Shown piece after piece: positions 18,340-26,324 of a stretch of DNA of 64,000 nt. The notes under the pieces are model-generated. The model did not search any database. It was not told where the DNA came from and was given only the letters and a program-made list of their open reading frames with translations. A program made the translations under genes and the position numbers. Source of the DNA: Terrimesophilobacter sp044464485 (GTDB lineage: Bacteria; Actinomycetota; Actinomycetes; Actinomycetales; Microbacteriaceae); contig JBIQLG010000006.1 in NCBI GenBank assembly GCA_044464485.1, forward strand, positions 124,001 through 188,000, given 5' to 3'. Position 1 is the first letter of the stretch, and every line of letters starts with the position of its first letter.

Positions 18340-18473
18340 CGGCATCCGCCAACCCGCACCTCGACCTCCCGCACGACCACCTACCCCACCTGCCCACCCG
18401 TCCAAACTTCGGTTGCGTTCGCAACTCAGGCAGAATCACCGGATGCGGGGCCCACGCCCCCTAACATCAAGGG

Positions 18474-19442
18474 GTGCGTACTTTTTATCCTGAGTTGGAA
18501 CCGTATGACCATGGCCTGCTCGAAGTGGGTGACGGGCAGTCCATCTACTGGGAGACCAGCGGAAACCCCGCGGGAAAGCCGGTCGTTTTTCTCCACGGGG
18601 GCCCGGGCGGCACGTCTACGCCGGCGCACCGCAGACTCTTCGACCCGGAGAAATATCGCATCGTCTTGCTCGACCAGCGTGGAACGGGCAAGAGCGTTCC
18701 GCACGCGAGCGAACCGAAGGGCGATTTCGCGACGAACACCACCTGGCACCTCGTTGCCGACCTCGAAAAGCTTCGCGAACATCTGGGCATCGATCGTTGG
18801 CAGGTCTTTGGCGGCTCGTGGGGCAGTGCGCTCGCACTCGCCTACGCAGAGACACATCCCGATCGGGTCACCGAACTCGTGCTGCGCGGCATCTTCACCC
18901 TCCGCGAAAGCGAGCTGTTCTGGTTCTATGAAGGCCCGGCCGGTCAGTTGTTCCCGGAACAATTTTATGCGTTCGCGTCGCAGGTTCCGCACGCACAGCC
19001 CGGTGAATACCGGGCCGCATACCACGAGCTTCTCTTCGATCCGGATCCCGCGGTGCACACGCCCGCCGCTGTCGCATGGGCGACCTGGGAGGCTTCCGCG
19101 ATCACGTTGCTTCCGCGCCCGGATGTTGTGGCAACCTTCGCAGAACCCCGCCATGCGGTGGCGTTCGCGCGCATCGAAAACCACTACTTCAGAAATCTCG
19201 GCTGGTTCGAAGACGGCCAACTCCTGCGCGACGCCGTGCGTCTTCGCGGAATCCCCACCGTGATCGTGCAGGGCCACTACGACGTGTGCACGCCACCCAT
19301 CACGGCGTGGGAGCTCAGCCGCATTCTTCCCGACGCGAAATACGTGTTAGTACCGGATGCCGGTCACGCTTTCGACGAACCGGGCATTTTGAGCGCGCTC
19401 GTCTCGGCCACTGACGAGTTCGCCGCGTCCTCGTCCTCGTGA
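18474..19442 (+). CDS. pip: Proline iminopeptidase
   Basis: Alpha/beta-hydrolase of family S33 that releases N-terminal proline from peptides; 322 residues, cytosolic. HGGPGGTSTP is the oxyanion loop, GGSWGSALALAYAE carries the nucleophilic Ser, GHYDVCTPP the acidic residue and DAGHAFDEPG the His. DQRGTGKS and the N-terminal YPELEPYDHGLLEVGDG are strongly diagnostic. The start is GTG at 18474. Its last 79 bp overlap the end of the convergent efflux gene. A short GTTGCG/CGCAAC hairpin lies upstream near 18412-18426. Confidence 0.93.
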   Translation: MRTFYPELEPYDHGLLEVGDGQSIYWETSGNPAGKPVVFLHGGPGGTSTPAHRRLFDPEKYRIVLLDQRGTGKSVPHASEPKGDFATNTTWHLVADLEKLREHLGIDRWQVFGGSWGSALALAYAETHPDRVTELVLRGIFTLRESELFWFYEGPAGQLFPEQFYAFASQVPHAQPGEYRAAYHELLFDPDPAVHTPAAVAWATWEASAITLLPRPDVVATFAEPRHAVAFARIENHYFRNLGWFEDGQLLRDAVRLRGIPTVIVQGHYDVCTPPITAWELSRILPDAKYVLVPDAGHAFDEPGILSALVSATDEFAASSSS

Positions 19443-21001
19443 TTCGGTCGACCGCTGTCGAGTCGCAGAGTGGCCAGTAGTCCGAGCGCGAGGAACCCTG
19501 CGGCGGCCAGAGCCGAGTAGCGGGTGCCGTCGCTGAAGGCTTCCTGCGCGTCTGCGTAAACATCCGCATTGCGCTCCTTCAGGCCCGGGATGGCGTTGCC
19601 CGCGCTGTCGACGACGGCATCCACGATCTGGGTTTTGACGGTGTCCGGAAGGGGCGAGTCGTCGATTCTGGCCTGCAGCGAGGCGCCAACGCTCGTGAAC
19701 AGCACGGTGCCCAGGATGGCGATCCCCAGAGCGCTTCCCACCTGACGTGAGGTGCTCTGCGTCCCGGAACCTTGCCCGCTCTTTTCGATGGGGACGTCTT
19801 TGAGCACGACACCCGTGAGTTGCGCCGTGGCGAGGCCGATTCCGAAACCGTAGACGAAGAGTCCGATGGCGATCTGCCACCACTGCGTTGTCGGCGAGAT
19901 CCACAACGCGACGATGACGATGCCGATGATTTCGGAGATGATGCCCGCGCGCACGATCCACACGGGCGCGACCTTGTTGCCGTAGCTTCCCGCGAAGCCG
20001 CTCGCCACGAAGGAGCCGAGCGCGAGGGCGAGGATGACGAATCCGGTTTGCAGCGCGCTGTAGCCGAGCACGTTTTGAAGCCACAAGGGCAGCGAGAGGA
20101 TGATGCCGTACTCGCCGAGCGACACGATCATCGCGGCTATATTCCCATTACGGAATGAGGGGATCGCGAACAGGCCGAACGCGAGCATCGTATTTTTCCC
20201 CGCCCGCTCGCGGTACACGCCCCACGCGATGAAACCGGCAATTCCGAGAATCGCGATGAGGAACGCGAACGGAATGGGCGAAAGATCCAGCGGCCACTTC
20301 CAGTTGCCGATGGCGGGCACTTTGTCGGTGAACCACCATCCGTAGGTGCGGCCTTCGATGAGGCCGAAGACGAGGGCACCGCTCGCGATAACGGAGAGGA
20401 TGGCGCCCACGACGTCGATGCCGCGCACGTCGGGTTCCCTCGACTCGAGGACGTAGAGCGCGATGCCGATGAGGATGATAATGCCGAACGGCACGTTGAT
20501 GCCGAACGCCCAGCGCCACGAGAAGTAGGTGGTGAGCCATCCGCCGAGTACGGGGCCGACGGCGGCCATACCGCCGATGGTCGACCCCCAGACCGCGAAC
20601 GCGATAGCACGGTCGCGACCGCGGAAGGTTGCGTTGATGATCGACAGGGTGGACGGCAGGATCATCGCCCCTCCGACTCCCTGGATGACGCGGAATCCGA
20701 TGAGTACGTCACCGTTCCACGCGAGGGCGGCAAGAACGGAGGAGCCGGCGAAGATGATGACCCCGATGACGAGGAGTTTTCGCCGCCCGATGCGGTCGGC
20801 TATCGTTCCGAACATCAGCAGCAGTGCCGCAAAGACGAGGGTGTAGCTTTCCTGCACCCATTGAACTTGCGTCGAACTGATTTTCAGCTCATCGACGATC
20901 GACGGGATGGCGACGTTCACGATGGTGGAGTCGACGATGATGATGGATACCGCGAGGCTGATGACGACGAGCCCGAGCCATTTGGTGCGTGAGGAGTTCA
21001 T
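19364..21001 (-). CDS. MFS drug-efflux transporter (DHA2, 14 TM)
   Basis: Proton-coupled exporter of the EmrB/QacA type, 545 residues with about 14 predicted helices. Motif A appears as GTIADRIGRRKLL in loop 2-3, motif D1 as VDSTIVNVAIPSI in helix 1, and motif C as AVGPVLGGWLTTYFSWRWAF in helix 5. The cytoplasmic tail is rich in Glu/Asp/Ser. It is divergently transcribed from a MarR regulator across a 105-bp region with three operator copies, so it is very probably controlled by that regulator. The substrate is unknown. The 3' end overlaps the iminopeptidase gene by 79 bp. Confidence 0.92.
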   Translation of the reverse strand: MNSSRTKWLGLVVISLAVSIIIVDSTIVNVAIPSIVDELKISSTQVQWVQESYTLVFAALLLMFGTIADRIGRRKLLVIGVIIFAGSSVLAALAWNGDVLIGFRVIQGVGGAMILPSTLSIINATFRGRDRAIAFAVWGSTIGGMAAVGPVLGGWLTTYFSWRWAFGINVPFGIIILIGIALYVLESREPDVRGIDVVGAILSVIASGALVFGLIEGRTYGWWFTDKVPAIGNWKWPLDLSPIPFAFLIAILGIAGFIAWGVYRERAGKNTMLAFGLFAIPSFRNGNIAAMIVSLGEYGIILSLPLWLQNVLGYSALQTGFVILALALGSFVASGFAGSYGNKVAPVWIVRAGIISEIIGIVIVALWISPTTQWWQIAIGLFVYGFGIGLATAQLTGVVLKDVPIEKSGQGSGTQSTSRQVGSALGIAILGTVLFTSVGASLQARIDDSPLPDTVKTQIVDAVVDSAGNAIPGLKERNADVYADAQEAFSDGTRYSALAAAGFLALGLLATLRLDSGRPNHEDEDAANSSVAETSALKMPGSSKA

Positions 21002-21024
21002 GAGTTCACTTCCGTGCTGATTCG

Positions 21025-21077
21025 TAAGCCAGCTTATCGATTACTCAGCCAGCTTATCAAATAGACAGCCTGCTTAC
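21025..21077. promoter_or_regulatory. Triple operator between efflux and MarR genes
   Basis: AGCCAGCTTATC occurs at 21027-21038 and again at 21047-21058, and AGCCTGCTTAC at 21067-21077: three direct copies with starts exactly 20 bp apart. The first is the core of the palindrome TAAGC-CA-GCTTA (21025-21036), a typical MarR half-site pair. Twenty bases is nearly two helical turns, so dimers would stack on one face of the DNA over both divergent promoters. Confidence 0.75.
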
Positions 21078-21106
21078 TATCACTCATTTCGCGGTAGCCT
21101 TGAACC

Positions 21107-21562
21107 ATGCACACCGTTCCCGCGCCCGGCGAAGCCGAACACGGCCCGATGGCAGAATGGCCCACCGGTCGGCTGCTGTCGACGGCATCCCGTTTGGTGG
21201 AGCACGCCTGGCTGGCGGCGCTGGACGAACGGGGCCTTTCCCACGCGGGCTTCATCGCGCTGCACATCATTGGCGACAACCCCGCGAGCCAGACCGATCT
21301 GGCCGCCCGCGCGCACGTGGAAAATCAGACGATGTCGCGAACACTGGACCGCCTCGAACGCGAGGGTTACATCACGCGAGAGCTCGACCCGCGCGACAAG
21401 CGTCGGCACATCGTGACGCGCACTGCCGCGGGTGCGGCCGCCTGGGAGTCTGCGCGGTCGCTCGAAGCGGATGTGTTCCCCGAGATCTCCGATCCCCAGG
21501 CGTTGCGCACCGCACTGCTCGAACTCATCCGAGTGGGAAGCGCACTGCGCAGACAGCCGTAG
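21107..21562 (+). CDS. MarR-family transcriptional regulator
   Basis: Winged-helix repressor of 151 residues. The DNA-binding domain is visible as HAGFIALHIIGDNPASQ, then TDLAARAHVENQTMSRTLDR (recognition helix) and the wing YITRELDPRDKRRHIVTRT. It probably represses both itself and the divergent MFS exporter and is released by a small ligand; which ligand is not visible. ATG at 21107; the upstream sequence TAGCCTTGAACC gives only a weak ribosome binding site. The zinc peptidase gene starts 12 bp after the stop, so they may be cotranscribed. Confidence 0.9.
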   Translation: MHTVPAPGEAEHGPMAEWPTGRLLSTASRLVEHAWLAALDERGLSHAGFIALHIIGDNPASQTDLAARAHVENQTMSRTLDRLEREGYITRELDPRDKRRHIVTRTAAGAAAWESARSLEADVFPEISDPQALRTALLELIRVGSALRRQP

Positions 21563-21574
21563 TAACGTCTATCC

Positions 21575-22456
21575 ATGACGTTCAACCCCGACTCCAATAT
21601 CGGTTCCGGCAGGGTGAGCCGCCGAGGGCGCAACACCGGCATTGCCGTCGGCGGTGGCGGGATCGCCGTCGTCATTCTCGCTCTCATCTCGCCGATGCTC
21701 GGCGTGGACCTCACTCCGCTCGCCGGCATGTTCGGTGGGGACGGCTCCTCACAGACCACGACATCCGATCACCTCGCCGAGTGCGAGACGGGTGCGGACG
21801 CCAACGAGAACGTCGAGTGCCGCATGAAGGGCGCGGCCGCATCCCTCGACGCCTACTGGGCGGGGGCGTTCGCGCAGGAGGGCATCACCTACCGGTCGCC
21901 GGCAGATTTCGTGCTGTTCAGCGGGTCGACGAGCACCGGATGCGGCACCGCCTCGAGCGCCACAGGTCCGTTTTACTGCCCGCCCGATGAAACCATCTAC
22001 GTGGACACCGGATTCTTCGACCAGTTGCGGCAGCAATTTGGCGCAAGCGGAGGGCCGCTGGCCGAAATGTATGTGGTCGCGCACGAATGGGGCCACCACA
22101 TCCAGAACGTGCTCGGCACGATGGACAACCTCAACCTTCAGCAGACGGGTGCCACGAGCGACTCGGTGCGGCTCGAGCTGCAGGCGGACTGCTACGGCGG
22201 CTCGTGGGCCAAAAATGCGTCAACCGTGAAGGACGCCAACGGCGTGCCCTTCCTGCAGCCGATCACGAAGCAGCAAATCAATGATGCGCTCAACGCGGCA
22301 TCGGTGATCGGCGACGACCGCATCCAGGAGATGTCGGGCGGGCAGGTGCAGCCGGAGACCTGGACGCACGGTTCGAGTGACCAGCGCGTGAAGTGGTTCT
22401 CCATCGGTTACGACAAGGGTCCCACCGCCTGCAACACGTTCGACGTGAACCCGTAG
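21575..22456 (+). CDS. Neutral zinc metallopeptidase (YpfJ family)
   Basis: Membrane-anchored putative metalloprotease of 293 residues. One hydrophobic segment lies near residues 25-50 (AVGGGGIAVVILALISPML), preceded by a basic SRRGRN stretch, so the catalytic domain is outside. AHEWGHHIQNVLG at about residue 169 supplies HExxH, and RLELQADCYGGSW the downstream metal-ligand Glu/Asp region. CGTASSATGPFYCPPDETIYVD is characteristic of the family. The physiological substrate is unknown. It follows the MarR gene closely. Confidence 0.9.
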   Translation: MTFNPDSNIGSGRVSRRGRNTGIAVGGGGIAVVILALISPMLGVDLTPLAGMFGGDGSSQTTTSDHLAECETGADANENVECRMKGAAASLDAYWAGAFAQEGITYRSPADFVLFSGSTSTGCGTASSATGPFYCPPDETIYVDTGFFDQLRQQFGASGGPLAEMYVVAHEWGHHIQNVLGTMDNLNLQQTGATSDSVRLELQADCYGGSWAKNASTVKDANGVPFLQPITKQQINDALNAASVIGDDRIQEMSGGQVQPETWTHGSSDQRVKWFSIGYDKGPTACNTFDVNP

Positions 22457-22480
22457 CGGTGCGGTGATCGGCTCCGCACA

Positions 22481-23095
22481 ATGACGTCGGCACACGAGGC
22501 TCGTCATCACCGGCTTCGGCGGATGACGGGGCGCGACACCGGGGAACGCCACCGTGTGTCCACGCCGCTCGAGCTCCTGTTCGACCTGACACTGGCGATC
22601 GCGTTCGGTCAGGCGGGGGCGCAGATGGCGAAGCTTCTCGAGCACGGCCACGATCTGCACGCGATGGTCGCCTTCGTGTTCGCGGTGTTTGCGATTTCCT
22701 GGGCGTGGATCAACTACACGTGGCAGGCATCCGCGTTCGACAACGATGGCGTCTTCTTTCGCGTCGCAACCCTCATCCAAATGGTGGGCGTTCTCGTGAT
22801 CGCGCTCGGGCTTCCCCAGCTATTCCATTCGATCGATGCGGGACGCGAGATCGACACGCGAGTCGTCGTTGGCGGCTATGTGGTCATGCGACTGGGCATT
22901 ATCGCGGTGTGGATTCGCGCCGCCCGCCACGACGCGGCTCGTCGCGGACCTGCGCTCACGTATGCCGCGCTGTGGCGACCGTGGTCGCAGCGTGTGGCGG
23001 GTCAGGCCTTGTCGGCGCCGCCAGCGGCTTCCTGCTCGGCGATTTGCCGGTGGATGTCTTCCATGTCGAGTTCGCGCACCGCGGTGATCACCTGA
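22481..23095 (+). pseudogene. Truncated LtrA-family membrane protein
   Basis: The first roughly 165 codons match the N-terminus of low-temperature-requirement A proteins: STPLELLFDLTLAIAFGQAG, then FAISWAWINYTWQASAFDND, QMVGVLVIALGLPQLF and VVMRLGIIAVWIRAARHD, with three or four membrane helices. LtrA proteins are usually near 400 residues. Here the frame leaves recognisable sequence after about 22970 and runs 94 bp antisense into the 3' end of trxA before stopping. The C-terminal half is absent, which points to a deletion joining LtrA to trxA. Whether the remaining stub is expressed is unknown. Confidence 0.75.
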
Positions 23096-23385
23096 TCGAG
23101 TGCGGGGGCCGGAAGAGCTCCGGGCTGGGAGAACACGCGCACTCCGTCGCGGAACACCATGAGCGTCGGGATGGAGGTGATGCCCATCGCGCCGGCGAGC
23201 GCCTGCTGAGCGTCGGTGTCAACCTTGCCGAAGATCACATCGGTGTTGGCGTCGCTCGCCTTGTCGAAGATCGGACCGAACTGCTGGCAGGGTCCGCACC
23301 ACGAGGCCCAGAAGTCCACGAGCGTAATTCCGGGTGCGGTGACGGTCTTCTCAAAGTCTTCGGCGGTCAGTTCCACGGTGGGCAT
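23002..23385 (-). CDS. trxA: Thioredoxin
   Basis: Small redox protein of 127 residues that reduces disulphides in the cytosol. The active site WCGPC has Cys30 and Cys33, preceded by VDFWAS and followed by the cis-Pro loop ITSIPTLMVFRDG. The C-terminus has an extra helix (DMEDIHRQIAEQEAAGGADKA) beyond the usual 105-110 residues. No thioredoxin reductase is nearby. Its end overlaps the tail of the truncated LtrA frame. Confidence 0.95.
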   Translation of the reverse strand: MPTVELTAEDFEKTVTAPGITLVDFWASWCGPCQQFGPIFDKASDANTDVIFGKVDTDAQQALAGAMGITSIPTLMVFRDGVRVFSQPGALPAPALDQVITAVRELDMEDIHRQIAEQEAAGGADKA

Positions 23386-23486
23386 GTCAATATTCCTTTG
23401 CGTCGGTCATCATTCTTCACGTTACCCAACGCTCCGAACCTGCCCGTTATTCCGCCGGTGTGCCGTCTCTTGCCCGTTCCCCGCCC

Positions 23487-23576
23487 GTTCCCTGAGGAGG
23501 GCGAAGCCCGTCTCGATCGGAACCTCGTCACGCGTCCGCGTTCTCTGAGGAGGGCGAAGCCCGTCTCGAAGGGAAC
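23487..23576. repeat. Two 37-bp dispersed palindromes 53 bp apart
   Basis: 23487-23523 and 23540-23576 are near-identical 37-mers of the form GTTCCCTGAGGAGGGCGAAG...TCTCGAAGGGAAC. The outer arms are GTTCCCT/AGGGAAC and the inner hairpin is GGGC-GAA-GCCC. They fill most of the gap between trxA and the HhH-GPD gene. Confidence 0.85.
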
Positions 23577-23584
23577 GCCTCCCG

Positions 23585-24166
23585 CTACTTCTTGCCCGCC
23601 GCCTTCATGGCCTTCTTCGCTTCGCGTACGAGTTGCAGCGAGGCGGCGTCGGTGATGTCGGCGATCGAGCGGTGGGATCCTTCCTCGCCGTAGTGCCCGC
23701 TTGCGTCGCGCCATCCGGATGCCGTGAGCCCGCACTGTTTGCCCAGCAGCGCGAGAAAAATTTTGGCCTTCTGTTCGCCGAAACCGGGAAGCGCCTGAAG
23801 CCGGCGCAGGATCTCCGCGCCGTCCGGAGCGTTGCCGTCGGAGTCGTCGGATGTCCAGATCGCTGCGGCGTCGCCGCCCCATTCGTCGCGCACGGCCGCG
23901 GCCAGCGACTGCACGCGTGCGGCCATGGATCCGGGGAAGCGGTGCACGGCGGGCGTCATCCGAAACGCTTCGAGGAACTTCTCCGGGTCATACGCGGCAA
24001 GGGACTCCGGGTCGAGGCTGCCGAGTCGGTCGCGCAGCTTTGCCGGCCCCGAGAACGCGGTTTCCATGGGGATCTGCTGGTCGAGCAGAATCCCGACCAG
24101 GAGCGCGAACGGGTTTTCGGTGAGAAGTTCGTCGGCAGCTTCATTGCCGGTGAGATGAAGGCTCAT
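23585..24166 (-). CDS. HhH-GPD-type base-excision DNA repair protein
   Basis: Member of the helix-hairpin-helix GPD DNA-glycosylase superfamily, 193 residues. ENPFALLVGILLDQQIPME near the N-terminus is the conserved start of the GPD fold, and LQALPGFGEQKAKIFLALLGKQ is the HhH motif with the following GPD loop. The catalytic Lys/Asp of true glycosylases cannot be assigned with certainty, and the substrate base is unknown. This actinobacterial subfamily is annotated only by similarity. It is followed 16 bp downstream on the other side by a lipoprotein gene. Confidence 0.8.
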   Translation of the reverse strand: MSLHLTGNEAADELLTENPFALLVGILLDQQIPMETAFSGPAKLRDRLGSLDPESLAAYDPEKFLEAFRMTPAVHRFPGSMAARVQSLAAAVRDEWGGDAAAIWTSDDSDGNAPDGAEILRRLQALPGFGEQKAKIFLALLGKQCGLTASGWRDASGHYGEEGSHRSIADITDAASLQLVREAKKAMKAAGKK

Positions 24167-24182
24167 GGCCTCATTCTTTCAC

Positions 24183-24809
24183 TCAGTGCAGGCGGCCGAG
24201 GCTGACTTTGGCTTGCGCCTCCATTGCGGTCGCGGTGGGCGCTGGCGCGTCGACCGTCAGGTCGCCGAATGACAGGTAGGTTGCGCCGTCCAGCAGCGCA
24301 ATACTCGTTCCCGCGAAGGTGTGGACGTCGAGCGAGGCCGTTCCGCTCACAATCGTCGCTTTATCTGCGAGTCCGGGGACATCCGTTGCCGTCGGATGGA
24401 GATTGAGCTCGGGCGGCGCCGGCTTGGTGAGTTCTTCGCTCACCGCCGCGCGTTCCTGGTCCCATTGCGCGGCCGCCGAACTGGCGTCGGCCGCGCTCGC
24501 GATCTGCACGAAGAATACATTGGTGGTCTTCGCACCGTAGGTGCATCTCTTGCCGGGGGTGTCTGCGGTGCCGGTGTCTTCTTCGAGGCCCGGCCCAAAG
24601 GTCACGCCCGCAAGAGCGGATGCTTCCGCTGCGGTGAGCACCTCGCAAGGGTCGTCGGTGGCGTTCGGTGCGGGGGCGGGTGAGGCCGACGCCGTGGTGG
24701 AAACCGGGGGAGGCGCGGTCTCCTTGACGTTGCCGCCGGAACTGCACGCGCTGAGCGCGACGGCGGCGAGGGCGATAGGAATGAGGAATGTGACGCTGTG
24801 TCTGCGCAT
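24183..24809 (-). CDS. Secreted lipoprotein, DUF3558-like
   Basis: Predicted lipoprotein of 208 residues with signal MRRHSVTFLIPIALAAVAL and lipobox SACS. A Pro/Ala/Ser-rich linker follows, then a domain opening with DDPCEVLTAAEASALAG and a second Cys in GKRCTYG; such a Cys pair is seen in DUF3558-type actinobacterial lipoproteins. Function is unknown. GGGAGAG precedes the ATG chosen at 24809; longer starts would hide the signal peptide inside the protein. Confidence 0.75.
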   Translation of the reverse strand: MRRHSVTFLIPIALAAVALSACSSGGNVKETAPPPVSTTASASPAPAPNATDDPCEVLTAAEASALAGVTFGPGLEEDTGTADTPGKRCTYGAKTTNVFFVQIASAADASSAAAQWDQERAAVSEELTKPAPPELNLHPTATDVPGLADKATIVSGTASLDVHTFAGTSIALLDGATYLSFGDLTVDAPAPTATAMEAQAKVSLGRLH

Positions 24810-24994
24810 GTGCGCTCTCCCATCCACAAGGATTTGCGGATGAAATGGTACGTCCGCACAGCGTCCGCGACACCCGTCGCCAAGCAAATATATTGGCCCC
24901 AATTTTCCGTTGCGCAAGGCAGCGTCGTGAGCTCACCGACATTTAGCTTCGCGACGTGCCAGCATGGTGTCACGCGAAGGAATTGGAGCCACGA

Positions 24995-25855
24995 ATGTCC
25001 AGCCCTCTCATCTCCGCTAAGGAACTCGCCGCTCTGCTGGGTGCCGGCGGCAGCGACGGCGCACGGGTGCGGGTTCTCGATGTGCGCTGGAGCCTGGGCG
25101 GCCCGCCCGGGCGTGGGCTTTACGAGGCCGGGCACATCCCTGGAGCCGTGTACGTGGATCTCGAGACGGAGCTCTCGCGCTCCGGCACTCCGCAGGAGGG
25201 TCGGCATCCGATCCCGCACGTCGACGCGCTGCAGACTGCGGCGCGACGCTGGGGGCTGCGCGACGGCGACACGGTCGTCGTGTACGACGACTGGAACGGG
25301 CAGGCCGCCTGCCGCGCGTGGTGGTTGCTGAAGTTCTCGGGCGTCGCGGATGTGCGCGTGCTCGACGGCGCGCTGCCCGCCTGGACGGCGGCGGGGCTTC
25401 CGCTTTCGACGGGTACCAAGGATATGGCGAACGTGGTGCCGGGCACGATCACGTTGGGTGCAGGGCACGAACCCGTGCTCTCGGATGACGAAGCGGGCGA
25501 GCTGGCGCGAAGCGGCGCGCTGCTGGACGCCCGCGCGGGTGAGCGCTACCGCGGCGAGGTCGAGCCGCTCGATCCGCGGGCCGGCCACATCCCGGGTGCG
25601 GTGAGTGCTCCAACGGCCGGGAACCTCGACGAGTCGGGTCGTTTCTTGACGGCGGATGCACTGCGCAAGAGGTACGAAGCGCTCGGCGTCACCGCCGACA
25701 GAGCGGTGGGCGTGTATTGCGGTTCGGGCATCACCGCGGCGCATGACGCGTTTGCGCTCACGCTCGCGGGGTTTCATCCGGCGCTGTATGCGGGCTCGTG
25801 GTCGGCGTGGTCGAACCAGCCGGAGCGCCCGGTCGCGACGGGCGAGGCGCCCTAG
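24995..25855 (+). CDS. Sulfurtransferase (two-domain rhodanese)
   Basis: Thiosulfate or 3-mercaptopyruvate sulfurtransferase of 286 residues with two rhodanese domains. Domain 1: VRVLDVRWSLGGPPGRG, GHIPGAVYVDLETELS, DTVVVYDDWNGQAACRAWW, where the Cys position is replaced by Asp as in inactive first domains. Domain 2: ALLDARAGERYRGEVEP, AGHIPGAVSAPTAGN, GVYCGSGITAAHDAFAL, with the persulfide Cys in CGSGITA. GGAG lies seven bases before the ATG. The catalytic loop CGSGIT is closest to the group that includes 3-mercaptopyruvate users, but the donor cannot be fixed. Confidence 0.92.
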   Translation: MSSPLISAKELAALLGAGGSDGARVRVLDVRWSLGGPPGRGLYEAGHIPGAVYVDLETELSRSGTPQEGRHPIPHVDALQTAARRWGLRDGDTVVVYDDWNGQAACRAWWLLKFSGVADVRVLDGALPAWTAAGLPLSTGTKDMANVVPGTITLGAGHEPVLSDDEAGELARSGALLDARAGERYRGEVEPLDPRAGHIPGAVSAPTAGNLDESGRFLTADALRKRYEALGVTADRAVGVYCGSGITAAHDAFALTLAGFHPALYAGSWSAWSNQPERPVATGEAP

Positions 25856-25906
25856 CGGTTCGGGCAGAGCCTCGTTCTATTGCAAGAGCCTCGGCGTGGA
25901 GCACTC

Positions 25907-25947
25907 GTTCCCTGAGGAGCCGTCGAAGAGGGCATCTCGAAGGGGAC
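25907..25947. repeat. Dispersed palindromic repeat (divergent copy)
   Basis: GTTCCCTGAGGAGCC opens and ATCTCGAAGGGGAC closes a 41-bp copy of the family with a longer, altered inner hairpin. Confidence 0.75.
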
Positions 25948-26165
25948 TGACGCCGTCAGGGACCCTCGTGCGCTATACATGGGCCATAAAAGTAGTGAAG
26001 ATTTGGGTGAGCTTGATTGTGGGTTCGATGCGGTGCGCTGACTTCGTGAAGATGATGAATGCGGTTGCGTGATGATAGGTGGGGAAAGTTTGCGGGTGGG
26101 CGTGCGCCGTGTGATGTTAGGCGTTGACCGATAGTCGTTGAACGGCTGCAGAGCAATGATGGTGA
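25948..26165. other. Non-coding stretch, nothing recognised
   Basis: Less GC-rich than its surroundings. No frame with protein-like composition, no tRNA and no clear promoter was seen. It lies between the rhodanese gene and the Ltp-repeat gene, next to what appears to be a phage or island scar. Confidence 0.4.
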
Positions 26166-26215
26166 AGCGGTGCCGCGCGTAGCGACCCCTGAAGGGGGAA
26201 ACGCGCGGCACCGCT
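26166..26215. terminator. Long perfect hairpin, possible bidirectional terminator
   Basis: AGCGGTGCCGCGCGT (26166-26180) is perfectly complementary to ACGCGCGGCACCGCT (26201-26215). The 20-nt loop holds a nested CCCCT-GA-AGGGG pairing, so almost the whole 50 nt folds. It lies between converging transcripts. T-runs are lacking, so termination is likely but not certain. Confidence 0.6.
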
Positions 26216-26324
26216 CGGCGTACTTACTTGTTCCGCTCAACAATCAAAGCTTGTTTTCAAAGCCGGCATCAACTCAATAGCAACAGAAGCGCGCCGCGTG
26301 AAGGGTGGCAGAACGTGAAGATCT

